A DNA stretch of 64,000 nucleotides from Archivesica marissinica (GCA_014843695.1 CM026402.1:20569776-20633775), one strand, 5' to 3'; counted from the stretch's first letter, positions 44,534 to 55,820 are shown. Numbers and translations: made by a program. Notes: generated by a model from the sequence alone, not told the origin.

Positions 44534-44848
44534 CAGATGGGACGTTAAACCGAGGTCTTGTGTCGGTGCTTAACTCTTTCAGCGCCAATGTCGCATAAAA
44601 GCGACTTTGTAAAAAAAGTAGAGAACCCGATCGGACAGAATAGAACATGCCGTCTGATCAGGCTATATGCTGATTGCTCTTCAGACAGTGGAGCTGAAGC
44701 ACCTGTCCGAATAGCAAACAACATAGATCCTGATCAGACGCGGCATTATGCTGCGGCTGATCTGGATCTATGTTGTTTGCACATGCTCTGAATTTATTCG
44801 GCTCTGAAAGAGTTAATATAAACGTAATAAATAAACGTAAAATGCACA
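44534..44848 (+). mobile_element. SINE-A fragment split by TIR-5
   Basis: SINE-A body (CAGATGGGACGTTAAACCGA, GTGTCGGTGCTT) up to 44568 and the tail part (ATAAATAAACGTAAAATGCA) from about 44820. The TIR-5 element lies between them. Confidence 0.75.
44569..44816. mobile_element. TIR-5 copy, complete
   Basis: Inverted ends TTAACTCTTTCAGCGCC and GGCTCTGAAAGAGTTAA. The internal part contains ATAGATCCTGATCAGACGCG and its inverted relative TGATCTGGATCTATGTTGTT, so most of the element can fold. It is the same family as 10587-11046. Confidence 0.78.
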
Positions 44849-44915
44849 CAAGGTGTCCAAACATTAACTTCAATATTTCTCATTCAATATTTATGAAATT
44901 ACCTCACAATTTTAC

Positions 44916-45246
44916 TAGGGATGGCAACGAATATTCGTCCGAATACCCATATTCGGAAACAAATATTATATTTGTCCTCAAAAATGCCACCCGCTCAGTC
45001 ACACGTTTGGAAATGCTTGAATCGCTCTGAGAATAAGAAAACTGCTAGGTGTAATCTATGCAAATTGGATCTAAGATATTCACGTACAATATCAATCCAA
45101 ATAATCGTTTGAAGAAGATGACATTTACACGTAAAACATAAATTAGGTTAGTTTGGCAATTTTTATAAGAGTTTAAGTGATTTTGATTTTTTGATAGAAT
45201 TCTATATAGTATATAGTAGTATATTCGCTATTTGTTGCCATCCCTA
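44916..45246 (+). mobile_element. TIR-8: hAT-like element with BED-finger remnant
   Basis: A 331 bp element with inverted ends TAGGGATGGCAACGAATA / TTGTTGCCATCCCTA and a perfect 8 bp target duplication AATTTTAC (44908-44915 and 45247-45254). On the plus strand, about 44980-45085 reads SHVWKCLNRSENKKTARCNL followed by CKLDL. The W, the C-x2-C pair and spacing fit the N-terminal BED zinc finger of hAT transposases. The histidines and catalytic core are gone. A right-half copy lies at 36130-36287. Confidence 0.78.
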
Positions 45247-45513
45247 AATTTTACTGAACATAAAGGTCGCAACTAAGGTCAATTACCAGCTACATTTTGC
45301 ATATATTCTCAAGAGTAATGGCCCTTGGATTTTTAAGTTGTTTCCAGACAATATTTGCCATACTCTTCATCCATGTATGTAACTTGTTCACAATGTACCT
45401 CATCATAATGCCTTGGCCAAGATCAATTACCTGCCGTCTCTCACAGTTGAACCCCTTGGATTGTTACTAGTAAATTTGTCTGTTTCCAGGCAAACATTTT
45501 GATATTCCTCAGG

Positions 45514-45557
45514 GATCATTCTAGAGGGCGATATGGGCCAAATTGTCCCACTTCTCC

Positions 45558-45600
<43 letters not shown>

Positions 45601-45813
45601 TTTTTGGTTTTTATGATTTTCAAACAAAATTGTGTCTAGTAAGAGATACACTGGCCCATTATAAAGCAGTCCTTCTATGCAAATGTTGTATTTAATGGTT
45701 GTACTGTGCATTTTAACACTATTTTGCAGAAATATATTAAAGAACACCATTTAAGGAAGCGATCACGCGCTTTCTCACTTCTCCCAAAAATTCTGACCTA
45801 GAATGAACCCTGT
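45514..45813 (+). mobile_element. TIR-3 copy, complete (family reference)
   Basis: A 300 bp non-coding element with ends CAGGGATCATTCTAGAGGG / CTAGAATGAACCCTG. Subterminal blocks GTCCCACTTCTCCCTAAAA and CTCACTTCTCCCAAAAATT are similar on both sides and in the same direction. TTCCT lies directly outside both ends (possible 5 bp duplication). The 30 bp poly-A at 45561-45590 is internal. CAGGG ends with 5-6 bp duplications fit some hAT groups. At least nine copies or fragments occur in this window. Confidence 0.8.
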
Positions 45814-46099
45814 TCCTCATCCAAAATATTTCATTGGAAAGCATAAAATAAAATTGTGTTATTCCGCTTGTTGAATGCAGTGGAATAACATAATTATGTA
45901 CTATTTCTCACTGCTTCGCACGTGTGCTACCTAGCCGTTGCATGTTGAAATGGTGTGAAAGCTATTGTTTTCAGACTCAATCTGTCGGTAACGTTGTTTA
46001 GGGATTGTCAAACGAATATTGTAATACTTTTTGCGATCTATATATACATTTGTATTTGACGTACTTTATAACGTAGTTATGTCATCTAATCACGACATT
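45814..46099. other. No gene recognised; ANKS1 intron 2 spacer
   Basis: Short unique-looking stretch between TIR-3 and the 18 bp array. No conserved signal. Confidence 0.4.
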
Positions 46100-47275
46100 A
46101 GACAAGCTTCATGCCCAAGACAGGTTTCATGCCTAAGACAGGTTTCATGCCTAAAACAGGTTTCATGCCTAAGACAGGTTTCATGCCTAAGACAGGTTTC
46201 ATGCCTAAGACAGGTTTCATGCCTAAAACAGGTTTCATGCCTAAGACAGGTTTCATGCCTAAGACAGGTTTCATGCCTAAGAAAGGTTTCATGCCTAAAA
46301 CAGGTTTCATGCCTAAGACAGGTTTCATGCCTAAGACAGGTTTCATGCCTAAGACAGGTTTCATGCCTAAGACAGGTTTCATGCCTAAGACAGGTTTCAT
46401 GCCTAAAACAGGTTTCATGCCTAAGACAGGTTTCATACCTAAGACAGGTTTCATACCTAAGACAGGTTTCATGCCTAAAACAGGTTTCATGCCTAAGACA
46501 GGTTTCATGCCTAAGACAGGTTTCATGCCTAAGACAGGTTTCATGCCTAAGACAGGTTTCATGCCTAAGACAGGTTTCATACCTAAGACAGGTTTCATAC
46601 CCAAGACAGGTTTCATGCCCAAGACAGGCTTCAAGCCCAAGACAGGCTTCACGACCAAGACAAGCTTCACGCCCAAGACAGGCTTCATGCCCAAGACAAG
46701 CTTCATGCCCAAGACAGGCTTCATGCCCAAGACAGGCTTCAAGCCCAAGACAGGCTTCAAGCCCAAGACAGGCTTCACGCCCAAGACAGGCTTCACGCCC
46801 AAGACATGCTTCATGCCCCAGACAGGTTTCACGCCCAAGACGAGCTTCACGCCCCAGACAAGCTTCATGCCCAAGACAAGCTCATGCCCAAGACAAGCTT
46901 CATGCCCAGACAAGCTTCATGCCCCAGACAAGCTTCATGCCCAAGACAAGCTTCATGCCCAAGACAAGCTTCACGCCCAAGACGAGCTTCATGCCCAAGA
47001 CGAGCTTCACGCCCCAGACAGGCTTCAAGCCCAAGACAGGCTTCACGACCAAGACAAGCTTCACGCCCCAGACAAGCTTCATGCCCAAGACAAGCTTCAT
47101 GCCCAAGACAAGCTTCATGCCCAAGACAAGCTTCATGCCCCAGACACGCTTCATGCCCAAGACAAGCTTCATGCCCAAGACAAGCTTCATGCCCAAGACA
47201 AGCTTCACACCCAAGACGAGCTTCATGCCCAAGACAGGTTTCACGCCTAAGAATGGTTTCACGCCTAAGACAATT
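46100..47275. repeat. Minisatellite, 18 bp unit
   Basis: About 65 copies. The left half is a homogeneous ATGCCTAAGACAGGTTTC. The right half (after about 46600) drifts to ATGCCCAAGACAAGCTTC with many AAGCTT sites and occasional length changes. The unit is six codons without stops, giving overlapping open frames of 156-448 codons on both strands. The translations are simple repeats (such as MPKTGF) and I do not call a gene. Confidence 0.95.
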
Positions 47276-47796
47276 TTCACCGTACTTCTCATCTCATCAT
47301 TCACTGCATCACAAGGCATAAATTGCCAGAATAAAAGTGGCAGACATTTCATATATAGATCGCTTGTCACTTCCTAGGAACTTCTCATCCATAATGTTAT
47401 TGTGCTAAGAATGGACATATCATAAAAGAATTCTAAGTTAATAAGGAAGGTTGATCGATAGCAATTAGAGCACGTATATAGAGTATATCATGTTACAGAT
47501 GAATTTTGTGAGACCCTCGAGTGCCCTTAGTTATATATGTACCCCCTTATTAACTTACTGATGAGAATGGTAGATTAGTTATTTATACAGATCATATGGA
47601 GAATTCCAGGTCGGTGAGAGAGACCGAAATAAGAAATGTATAGTTTCTCAGGCCCCGCCACGGTTGGTTTTTATGTCTACATATGTCTCTTCTACATCGA
47701 TCACAGAGGCCCATTTTCAAGAAAAACACCTGTAAATTGATAACTTTATTTGAAATGTAGTAAAATAGGTCGGTCGTATAGTTTATTTTATTGAGT
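47276..47796. other. No gene recognised; spacer
   Basis: Unique-looking sequence between two arrays in ANKS1 intron 2. No repeat family or exon recognised. Confidence 0.45.
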
Positions 47797-48628
47797 CACA
47801 TATTATCTGCATTATCACATATTGTCTGCATTATCACATATTGTCTGCATTATCACGTATTGTCTGCATTATCACATATTGTTTGCATTATCACGTATTG
47901 TCTGCATTATCACATATTGTCTTCATTATCACATATTGTCTGCATTATCACATATTGTCTTCATTATCACATATTGTCTGCATTATCACATATTGTCTGC
48001 ATTATCACATATTGTCTGCATTATCACATATTGTCTGCATTATCACATATTGTCTGCATTATCACATATTGTCTGCATTATCACATATTGTCTTCATTAT
48101 CACATATTATCTTCATTATCACATATTGTCTTCATTATCACATATTGTCTTCATTATCACATATTTTTTGCATTATCACATATTATCTTCATTATCACAT
48201 ATTGTCTTCATTATCAAATATTATCTTCATTATCACATATTGTCTTCATTATCACATATTGTCTTCATTATCTCATATTGTCTTCATTATCAAATATTAT
48301 CTTCATTATCTCATATTGTCTTCATTATCACATATTGTCTGCATTATCACATATTGTCTTCATTATCACATATCTTCATTATCACATATTATCTTCATTA
48401 TCACATATCTGCATTATCACATATTGTCTTCATGATCACATATTATCTTCATTATCACATATTGTTTGCATTGTCACATATTGTCTTCATATTATCTTCA
48501 TTATCAAATATTATCTGCATTATTACATATTGTTTGCATTATCACATATTATCTTCATTATCAAATATTATCTTCATATTATGTGTTGTCTTCATTATCA
48601 CGATCATATTGTTTTCATTATCACATAT
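47797..48628. repeat. Minisatellite, 19 bp unit
   Basis: About 44 copies of ATTATCACATATTGTCTGC, with TTC replacing TGC increasingly toward the right, where units also become irregular. Since 19 is not a multiple of three and the unit lacks stops, all plus frames stay open for 200-290 codons. This is an artefact. Confidence 0.95.
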
Positions 48629-48821
48629 TACCGGGACCGACAGGATTTGGAATTGGATCAATTGATTCAGTTTAAGGTCTGTATTGGGGATTTGTAAGTG
48701 GCAAGATTTAGGTCAATTCACTTAGGTCAGTTTTATTGTTTAAGCCCATGTTAGCGGTCACTTGTATTAAACAGAAAGTTACAAGATTGCCAATGTGAAA
48801 AGTTGTTCAACAATTGAGTCT

Positions 48822-48992
48822 ATACAAATTAATGTTAGCTCGATTGCGAAACAAGTTCTTATAACTTATATTAATCACTCTCGAGACCTCATTCCTGATG
48901 GAATCCATCGCCATGAAGGAGAGAGAAGAGGCAATGTGGAATTTAAATGCCTTGCCTAAGGGCACAATCGTAATGGCTCCAGCGGTTCAACA
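48822..48992 (-). mobile_element. SINE-C copy, 5'-truncated
   Basis: Tail and body to the GGCTCCAGCGG segment. The tRNA-like head is missing. Confidence 0.83.
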
Positions 48993-49014
48993 ATTAACCT
49001 CTATTCAGCAGCCC

Positions 49015-49298
49015 AGGGCTCATTCTAGAGTGTGACATGGGCGAAGTAGTCGCCCTAAGGACCCTCACTTAGTCACTCTATGGACCCTAACTTCACCTTC
49101 TGGGGCCCAACTTCTCCCTAAAAAAATTTCAGACAAAATGTTGTTCAGTAAGATACACTGGCCATTGTAAAGCACTCCTTCTATTCAAATATTGTATTTA
49201 ATGGTCGTTTTGTGTAGTTTAACCCTATTATGTTGAAATGTATTAAATAATACCATTAGATGACGCAATCTCAATTCTCCCAAAAATTTGGGTCTAGC
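49015..49298 (+). mobile_element. TIR-3 copy, right end damaged
   Basis: Starts CAGGGCTCATTCTAGAGTG. The body contains the uninterrupted TTAA site (GAAATGTATTAAATAATACC), which shows the pre-insertion state of the site used by TIR-1 elsewhere. The right end is cut in GGGTCTAG. Confidence 0.78.
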
Positions 49299-49311
49299 TT
49301 TTTTTTTTTTT

Positions 49312-49382
49312 GTGCCCTGCAGCCACCTTCACTATACATCTAGTGATTGGCTGGCTGCTTTACACAGGTTTCACTCTATGGC
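49312..49382 (+). mobile_element. TIR-9 fragment (right end)
   Basis: CTGCAGCCACCTTCACTATA to CACAGGTTTCACTCTATG corresponds to the right terminus of TIR-9. Confidence 0.55.
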
Positions 49383-49429
49383 AGGAATTAGATGGGTTTT
49401 TGTTATGTTTTGGAGCCAGAGCCAGGATA

Positions 49430-49669
49430 TTAACCCTTTCCTTCATAGAGATTTAGGTTCATATACTATTATATTTCCATACAAACGACAGCCATTTAGC
49501 TATCATGCAGTGGATAAGTAATTGCCATATATATCCCGCATACAGAGATATTACTGGGACTACATGAGATTCTGGCCTTTATTATGAACATTGGTTTTGC
49601 TACTACTTTGTCAATATATGTCGTATTGGTAATGGCGTCAAGAGGTGCTTCTATGAGGGAAAGGGTTAA
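49430..49669 (-). mobile_element. TIR-2 copy, complete single unit (family reference)
   Basis: A 240 bp non-coding element bounded by TTAA. The left end is TTAACCCTTTCCTTCATAGA; the right end, CTATGAGGGAAAGGGTTAA, is its inverted partner. The body has CAGTGGATAAGTAATTGCCA and GGGACTACATGAGATTCTGG. It lies about 200 bp upstream of ANKS1 exon 3. Confidence 0.85.
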
Positions 49670-49874
49670 ACTAATCAGCTATATAAGACAATAGACATTA
49701 AGAACTTGCTTTGCAGTTGACACTAAACCCTTGTATGACCCCTGTTCATCACATAAGTTCAACCCGGGAATATCCGGGGGGGTGGGGGGGTGCTCAATGC
49801 AACAAGCACCTACATTGTACAATGGATTTGTATATTTGATTTGTCCATGCATGGAATTCATGTTTCTATTATAG

Positions 49875-50046
49875 GGATGTTGTTGAGGTGTTGTTGAGAG
49901 CTGAAGCACAGCCAGGTCTACCGGACAACCAGGGGTGTAACCCGGTGCACCTCGCAGCCTGGAATGGCGATGCCGAGGTTGTAATGCAGCTATTGAATGC
50001 AGGGGCAGTAAGTGAGGATGTGCATCCGGTCAATGTTAACCAGCAG
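49875..50046 (+). CDS. ANKS1: ANKS1 coding exon 3 (ankyrin repeats)
   Basis: A 172 bp exon with acceptor TTCTATTATAG and donor CAGCAG/GTAAAA. Its first base completes the Arg codon, then it encodes DVVEVLLRAEAQ and GLPDNQGCNPVHLAAWNGD, and ends VNVNQQ in phase 0. It finishes one ankyrin repeat (DVVEVLLR) and encodes the next (G-NPVHLAAWNGD-EVVMQLL). The segment matches vertebrate ANKS1A/B closely, including the GC-P-HLAAW core and the exon end at VNEQ/VNQQ. With exons 1 and 2 it gives 125 residues from the preferred start. The next exon, expected to continue the ankyrin array, was not found in the remaining 13.9 kb, so intron 3 extends past the window. Confidence 0.96.
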
Positions 50047-50381
50047 GTAAAACCTACTCAAATTTAGAAAATGCAATAATTTATTTGTTTGATTTCACGG
50101 TAGCTTCATAATGCGGATTACATTCCGTGATGATGAAATAACACTAAACGTGCGGTAGTTTGAATGTCTCCAATTTCTGAACCACAAATTTGGCTGTGTT
50201 GTGTTTAATTTTCACGGCTAAGATTATGTCTGCGCTTGAAGAAGTATTTAAATGTCTACGAATAATACTTGTTGTACACATTATTTATAATTGGCTATGT
50301 TTATTCAAAGGAATAAATATTGTTCAAACGAACAACAGCACAACTATATAAGTGATAAACTATTGACATTATTGTTGACTC
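50047..50381. other. No repeat recognised; start of ANKS1 intron 3
   Basis: Intron sequence after the exon 3 donor. No repeat family or exon recognised. Confidence 0.4.
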
Positions 50382-50670
50382 ACAGACGGATCTGTAGCCC
50401 AGTGGTAACACGCCGGACTGGTAATCCAGGGATCGCAGGTTCGATACCCCGTCTGACCCTAATAAAATTAATAGTCTTTCAGATGGGACGTTAAACCGAG
50501 GTCTCGTGTCGGTGCTTTACACCGTGCACGTAACAGAACCAGAGGAGACTCTGGAATGGGTCTCTGTCTGTATCATGCACTATCCTCCAAAATCTAAAAC
50601 GACTAATCTCTACAGGAGGCGTCGCTCATATGGGTAACCGGTAGCGACGATAAATAAACGTAAAACACAC
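50382..50670 (+). mobile_element. SINE-A copy, full length
   Basis: Intact head with TAGCCCAGTGGTAACACGCC, one-base change in the B-box (GGTTCGATACC), complete body and stem tail. No clear target-site duplication. Confidence 0.92.
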
Positions 50671-51015
50671 ACTTGTTGTACAGTATCGTCTGGTTCTTAA
50701 AGGGATGTATGCGGATGAAAGGAACAGTATAATTATAAACTACTTATGAATGCTTTCCTCCTGCTACATGATAAACTCACTTTTAGCTGTTCTAACTGGC
50801 TATTAGATAACGACTAAGTCCAATGAAAAAGCCACATTTCTCGCTTTTAAATCATATAGACGCGACCTACTTATGTACGTTGTCTAAGTCAGATCAACTC
50901 ATTGGCCCGTCTTAACGAAATATACACCTCAGGCGGGCCAATTTGTGATCTATTCTATACTAATATTTGCAGTGTATATTTTAAGGCCCCGACAGATTTG
51001 ATATCATATTTGTGT
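50671..51015. other. No gene recognised; ANKS1 intron 3 spacer
   Basis: Unique-looking sequence between two SINE-A copies. No coding signal. Confidence 0.4.
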
Positions 51016-51258
51016 GGTTTACGTTTATTTATCGTCGTTACCACTTGCCCATACGAACGACCCCTCCTGAAGAGATTAGTCATTTTAGATTTTTGGAGGA
51101 TAGTGCAATACATTCCAGAATCTCCTCTAGTTCTTTTACGTGCACGATGTAAAGCACCATCACGATACCTCGGTTTAATGTCCCATCTGAAAGACTGTTA
51201 ATTTTTATTAGTGTCAGACGGGGGATCAAACCTGCCATCCCTGGATTCCCAGTCCATA
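51016..51258 (-). mobile_element. SINE-A copy, diverged
   Basis: Minus-strand copy with several substitutions and small deletions. The head ends within the anticodon arm. Confidence 0.85.
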
Positions 51259-51915
51259 TATCATATGGGGGTTTATATATACTATATTGATCTTACCAAT
51301 TAATTGATTATCGATAACTCTGCATGGGCCTCAATTTATTACTAGTATTGACAGGTAATATAACAGTAAAACCATGCATATCTGTAAGTTCACCTACCAG
51401 ACCTGTCCGTAATCTAGGTCGGCCCAATGTCTTTAAAGGCCTGCAGTTTGACCCCGTCCAATTGTAAAGATTTATACTTTACTACCTGTTCCATGTGATT
51501 AGTGGCTTGTATCAACAATGTAGCAGTACATTCAGTATAATTTGGCGTATGTAGGTATTTTCTAACGGTTAATATGCACGATCACTCTGTGAGCTGAGAA
51601 TTAGTCAAAATGAGGCCCTGACAATTTAAGTAAACGTATATTATTGATTGTAAAGAAAATTGATAGTTATGAGTATTCAAACTACATAATCCAGATCAGC
51701 CCAGGGACATAGATTACATGTTATGTAGGTGCCTCATCAGCCGTAGCGTAATCACTGAGACTGATAATTTGTATGCATGTATATAATATATGTGTATGGG
51801 CCGGAGGCCTTGAATTACGAATAAACTGTTAAACTGATCAGGATCTATGTTGTTTGTAAAGTCGGAGTTTCGTCACTTTCATATTCTGTTCTGTCACTTT
51901 CATGTATCATCTGGT
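51259..51915. other. No gene recognised; ANKS1 intron 3 spacer
   Basis: Contains a short TIR-5-like fragment (GATCAGGATCTATGTTGTTT, about 51837-51856). Otherwise unassigned. Confidence 0.4.
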
Positions 51916-53056
51916 TTAAAAAGGCCGCCAGATTAAGTGTGAAAATAATGCCTGTTTATACCTTGCCCAAATGTTGGATTTGAACTGGAGCGTACAACGG
52001 AGTCTTGTATTATTCTTGACTTGCACTGTCTCATTCCATTGACATATTGCCAAATTTGAGCGTATAGTGTAGTGAAGAGCAGAGAAGGTTCCGATACGTT
52101 TGTCATGGAAAACATTCAAGCTGTTGATGAATGATTCCACGCTACTAGTGTCCATGTGGTAGATATAATTTTGCGCTTCCTTATAAACATAGCATTTTCT
52201 AACACATGACAGCAACAGTTCTACAGCAACAGGACTTGTAAGTATTTGATGGCTGGGGATATAGTTGGGATCTATTTTACACCGAGACTCGGGTGAACAG
52301 TCTGTGTGGTCATTTTGGTAATGTTTGACAATACATTCCATTTTTGTTCGAAGTATGGATTGGTCACCATTGCAATTACGCATAGCATATTGCATATGTG
52401 TTTTGACTGGCCCAACTTTGTCGGAAAGTTGAATGGACCAGGTTTTGCCCTCTCGGCATTTTGCACCACTTGATATCTGTTTCAGTTGCTTTTCAAGGGA
52501 TACGGATGCATGCCATGTGTCATATTGATTTACTGTACGTTGCTGATTTTCTCTGATATATTTGCTAACACTTGTATTACGATCGTGACCATGGCGTCTA
52601 ACATTAATTTGTTTTGTTTCAAGGTGGGCATATATTCTTGTTGTGCCCAGAAGCTCATGTCGCTGTGCACATGGGTCGTCAGCACGGCTGACTATTTCGT
52701 GATGTATTACTTGTTTAGTATTATACCCAAGACAGGCAACGTCAGTGAACTTGGAGTTTCGCCGAGTACTGTGCCGTGCATCTGTTACCAAGTCTATTGA
52801 GTTATCAGGCCCGTTTAACTGAAGCTCTTCGGTTAGAGCAATATCACAGGATGACCGTCTTTCTTCGCTAATATGATCAGACGTGAATTTTAGATAAGCT
52901 TTAGTCGTTCAAGATCCAAGCGTTTGCAGTCCAATTGTAGAAATGAATCTATCCATCTGTGATGGTAGCATGCCACTTGTGATATAGCCATGAAACATTC
53001 GTAACGTGACTAAATTCTTTCCATTAGATAGTTTGGGCCATAAATGGAGTTGAATT
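51916..53056 (-). pseudogene. DDE-transposase-like gene, broken
   Basis: A minus-strand frame runs from 53056 to a stop at 51916, broken by an in-frame TGA at 52909-52911, with no start Met fitting the family. The stretch after the break is 330 codons. Seen motifs, in order: LVTDARHST, HDRNTSVSKYI, QYDTWHASVSLEKQL, a W...LSDKVGPVKTH segment, CNGD, then VESFINSLN with KRIGTF and RSNLAICQWNE. I recall this D-DRH-WH...ESF layout from uncharacterised DDE/RNase H-fold transposases of fish, cnidarians and molluscs. The three acidic residues in TDARHS, DRN and VESF would be the catalytic set. The family name is uncertain. It lies antisense in ANKS1 intron 3. A domesticated, spliced gene is less likely because of the stop and the missing start. 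Confidence 0.6.
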
Positions 53057-53207
53057 GTTTATACCAGTTGTAAGTACTATAAAAATACAGAACTTCAATT
53101 TCAGCAATTTATAACCTCTGATATGTACGTGGGTCATAATAGATATAAGTGGTGCTCATGTATTAGATGTATACCATGCAGGGCCTCGCGTGTGGCAAAT
53201 ACGATGT

Positions 53208-53291
53208 GCGTCGACAGTCAGATTTGTACCGCTATTCCTCGTGTGTTTAGTGCGTCGACCGTCAGATTTGTACCGCTATTCCTCGTGTGTT
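53208..53291. repeat. Direct duplication of about 43 bp
   Basis: GTCAGATTTGTACCGCTATT and CCTCGTGTGTTTA occur twice in a row, preceded by GCGTCGAC each time. Confidence 0.85.
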
Positions 53292-53334
53292 TAAGGTCAA
53301 ATATAGGTCAACCTGCAGGCCTTTAAGGATATCT

Positions 53335-53575
53335 TTAACCCATTCAACACCAAGTAACTGACATGGACTGGTCCATGATATTTTTAGACCAATAAATTAA
53401 TAATAAAATTACTTTTAGACCAGTTCATGTACCAAAATGGGTAATTTTGTCTAAAAATATTAATATTACTAGCAAAAAGTGCAGATCCTGATGAGACGGC
53501 TCGTCACGAGCCAGCTCATCTGGATCTACACTTTTTGTAAGCCTATTTAGAGGTCTGTGGTGTTGAAAAGGTTAA
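53335..53575 (+). mobile_element. TIR-1 copy
   Basis: Complete copy bounded by TTAA. The central palindrome reads GGCTCGTCACGAGCC. It abuts SINE-F with no gap. Confidence 0.88.
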
Positions 53576-53817
53576 GGGGCCTCCATGGCTGAGTGGTTAC
53601 GGTCATTGATGTCAAATCACTTGCCCCTGAATCACACTTGGGAGGGAGGTCAAATTCATTCATGTGAGGAAGCTATCCAGCTGGCTTGTGGAAGGTTGAT
53701 GGTTTTACCCGGGTGCCCGTCCATGCCTGAAATACTGCTCGCAGGGACGACACAGTGTCTTCCTCCACCGATAACAGCTGGCGGGACGCCATTGGTGTTG
53801 GTGCAACTTTAATTTAA
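53576..53817 (+). mobile_element. SINE-F copy
   Basis: tRNA-like head CCTCCATGGCTGAGTGGTTA, then GAGGAAGCTATCCAGCTGGC, GGGTGCCCGTCCATGCCTGA, CTTCCTCCACCGATAACAGC and a tail with GTTGGTGCAACTTTAAT. This arrangement closely resembles a SINE type with a conserved central domain that is widespread in bivalves. It is the main lineage clue among the repeats, from memory. Confidence 0.78.
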
Positions 53818-53871
53818 TACCCCAATACAAACAAATATAACTCTAAGCCAGAAAAAAGCACTCAGTGATAT

Positions 53872-55506
53872 TGATCTCTATGTAACAAAGGCTCCTGGTA
53901 ATCACATATTGATCTCTATGTAACAAAGGCTCCTGGTAATCACATATTGATCTCTATGTAACAAAGGCTCCTGGTAGTCACGTATTGATCTCTATGTAAC
54001 AAAGGCTCCTGGTAATCACATATTGATCTCTATGTAACAAAGGCTCCTGGTAATCACATATTGATCTCTATGTAACAAAGGCTCCTGGTAATCACATATT
54101 GATCTCTATGTAACAAAGGCTCCTGGTAATCACATATTGATCTCTATGTAACAAAGGCTCCTGGTAGTCACGTATTGATCTCTATGTAACAAAGGCTCCT
54201 GGTAATCACATATTGATCTCTATGTAACAAAGGCTCCTGGTAATCACATATTGATCTCTATGTAACAAAGGCTCCTGGTAATCACGTATTGATCTCTATG
54301 TAACAAAGGCTCCTGGTAATCACGTATTGATCTCTATGTAACAAAGGCTCCTGGTAATCACATATTGATCTCTATGTAACAAAGGCTCCTGGTAATCACA
54401 TATTGATCTCTATGTAACAAAGGCTCCTGGTAATCACATATTGATCTCTATGTAACAAAGGCTCCTGGTAATCACATATTGATCTCTATGTAACAAAGGC
54501 TCCTGGTAATCACGTATTGATCTCTATGTAACACAGGCTCCTGGTAATCACGTATTGATCTCTATGTAACAAAGGCTCCTGGTAATCACGTATTGATCTC
54601 TATGTAGCAAAGGCTCCTGGTAATCACATATTGATCTCTATGTAACAAAGGCTCCTGGTAATCACGTATTGATCTCTATGTAACAAAGGCTCCTGGTAAT
54701 CACATATTGATCTCTATGTAACAAAGGCTCCTGGTAATCACATATTGATCTCTATGTAACAAAGGCTCCTGGTAATCACATATTGATCTCTATGTAACAA
54801 AGGCTCCTGGTAATCACATATTGATCTCTATGTAACAAAGGCTCCTGGTAATCACGTATTGATCTCTATGTAACAAAGGCTCCTGGTAATCACGTATTGA
54901 TCTCTATGTAACAAAGGCTCCTGGTAATCACATATTGATCTCTATGTAACAAAGGCTCCTGGTAATCACATATTGATCTCTATGTAACAAAGGCTCCTGG
55001 TAATCACATATTGATCTCTATGTAACAAAGGCTCCTGGTAATCACATATTGATCTCTATGTAACAAAGGCTCCTGGTAATCACGTATTGATCTCTATGTA
55101 ACACAGGCTCCTGGTAATCACGTATTGATCTCTATGTAACAAAGGCTCCTGGTAATCACGTATTGATCTCTATGTAACAAAGGCTCCTGGTAATCACATA
55201 TTGATCTCTATGTAACAAAGGCTCCTGGTAATCACGTATTGATCTCTATGTAACAAAGGCTCCTGGTAATCACATATTGATCTCTATGTAACAAAGGCTC
55301 CTGGTAATCACATATTGATCTCTATGTAACAAAGGCTCCTGGTAATCACGTATTGATCTCTATGTAACAAAGGCTCCTGGTAATCACGTATTGATCTCTA
55401 TGTAACAAAGGCTCCTGGTAATCACATATTGATCTCTATGTAACAAAGGCTCCTGGTAATCACATATTGATCTCTATGTAACAAAGGCTCCTGGTAATCA
55501 CATATT
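53872..55506. repeat. Minisatellite, 38 bp unit, with 570 bp higher-order repeat
   Basis: About 43 copies containing GATCTCTATGTAACAAAGGC and TCCTGGTAATCACATATT. Very low divergence, mostly CACATAT versus CACGTAT. The variant order CACG, CACG, four CACATA, CACG, then the rare ACACAGG unit occurs at about 54284-54540 and again at 54854-55110, an offset of 570 bp or 15 units. Confidence 0.96.
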
Positions 55507-55599
55507 TAAACCGCTATTCGGTTTGACACATATAAAAAATGATGAACTTACGCCATTGAGCGACACTATAATAATTAGCATTGTTTCTAATTGATGCAG

Positions 55600-55820
55600 A
55601 CGTGCATCTCTTCCCAATTTTCTGTAAAAAGGGGTCATGGCCAGAGATTCTATGTCAGACGTGGATGTCTTACCCAGGTTCTGCAAAAATGGGTCTTGAC
55701 CAGGGATTTATTGTTAGACCCCCAACGTCATCGCAATTATCTGCAAAAAGGGATCCTGACTAGGGATTATATGCCAGACACAGATGTCTTTTCCATGGTG
55801 CTGTCCAATAAAAAAGGGTC
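55600..55820. repeat. Degenerate tandem repeat, about 62 bp unit
   Basis: Four diverged copies with GGGTCWTGRCCAGRGATT and a GCAGACGTGGATGTCTT-like block. The 156-codon open frame across it carries no domain. Confidence 0.7.

Noticed and set aside
46031..47377. 448- and 379-codon open frames in the 18 bp array
   Set aside because: Six-codon units without stops are open in multiple frames and both strands; no recognisable protein.
53872..55506. CRISPR-like array
   Set aside because: Units are contiguous with no unique spacers, and the DNA is clearly eukaryotic.
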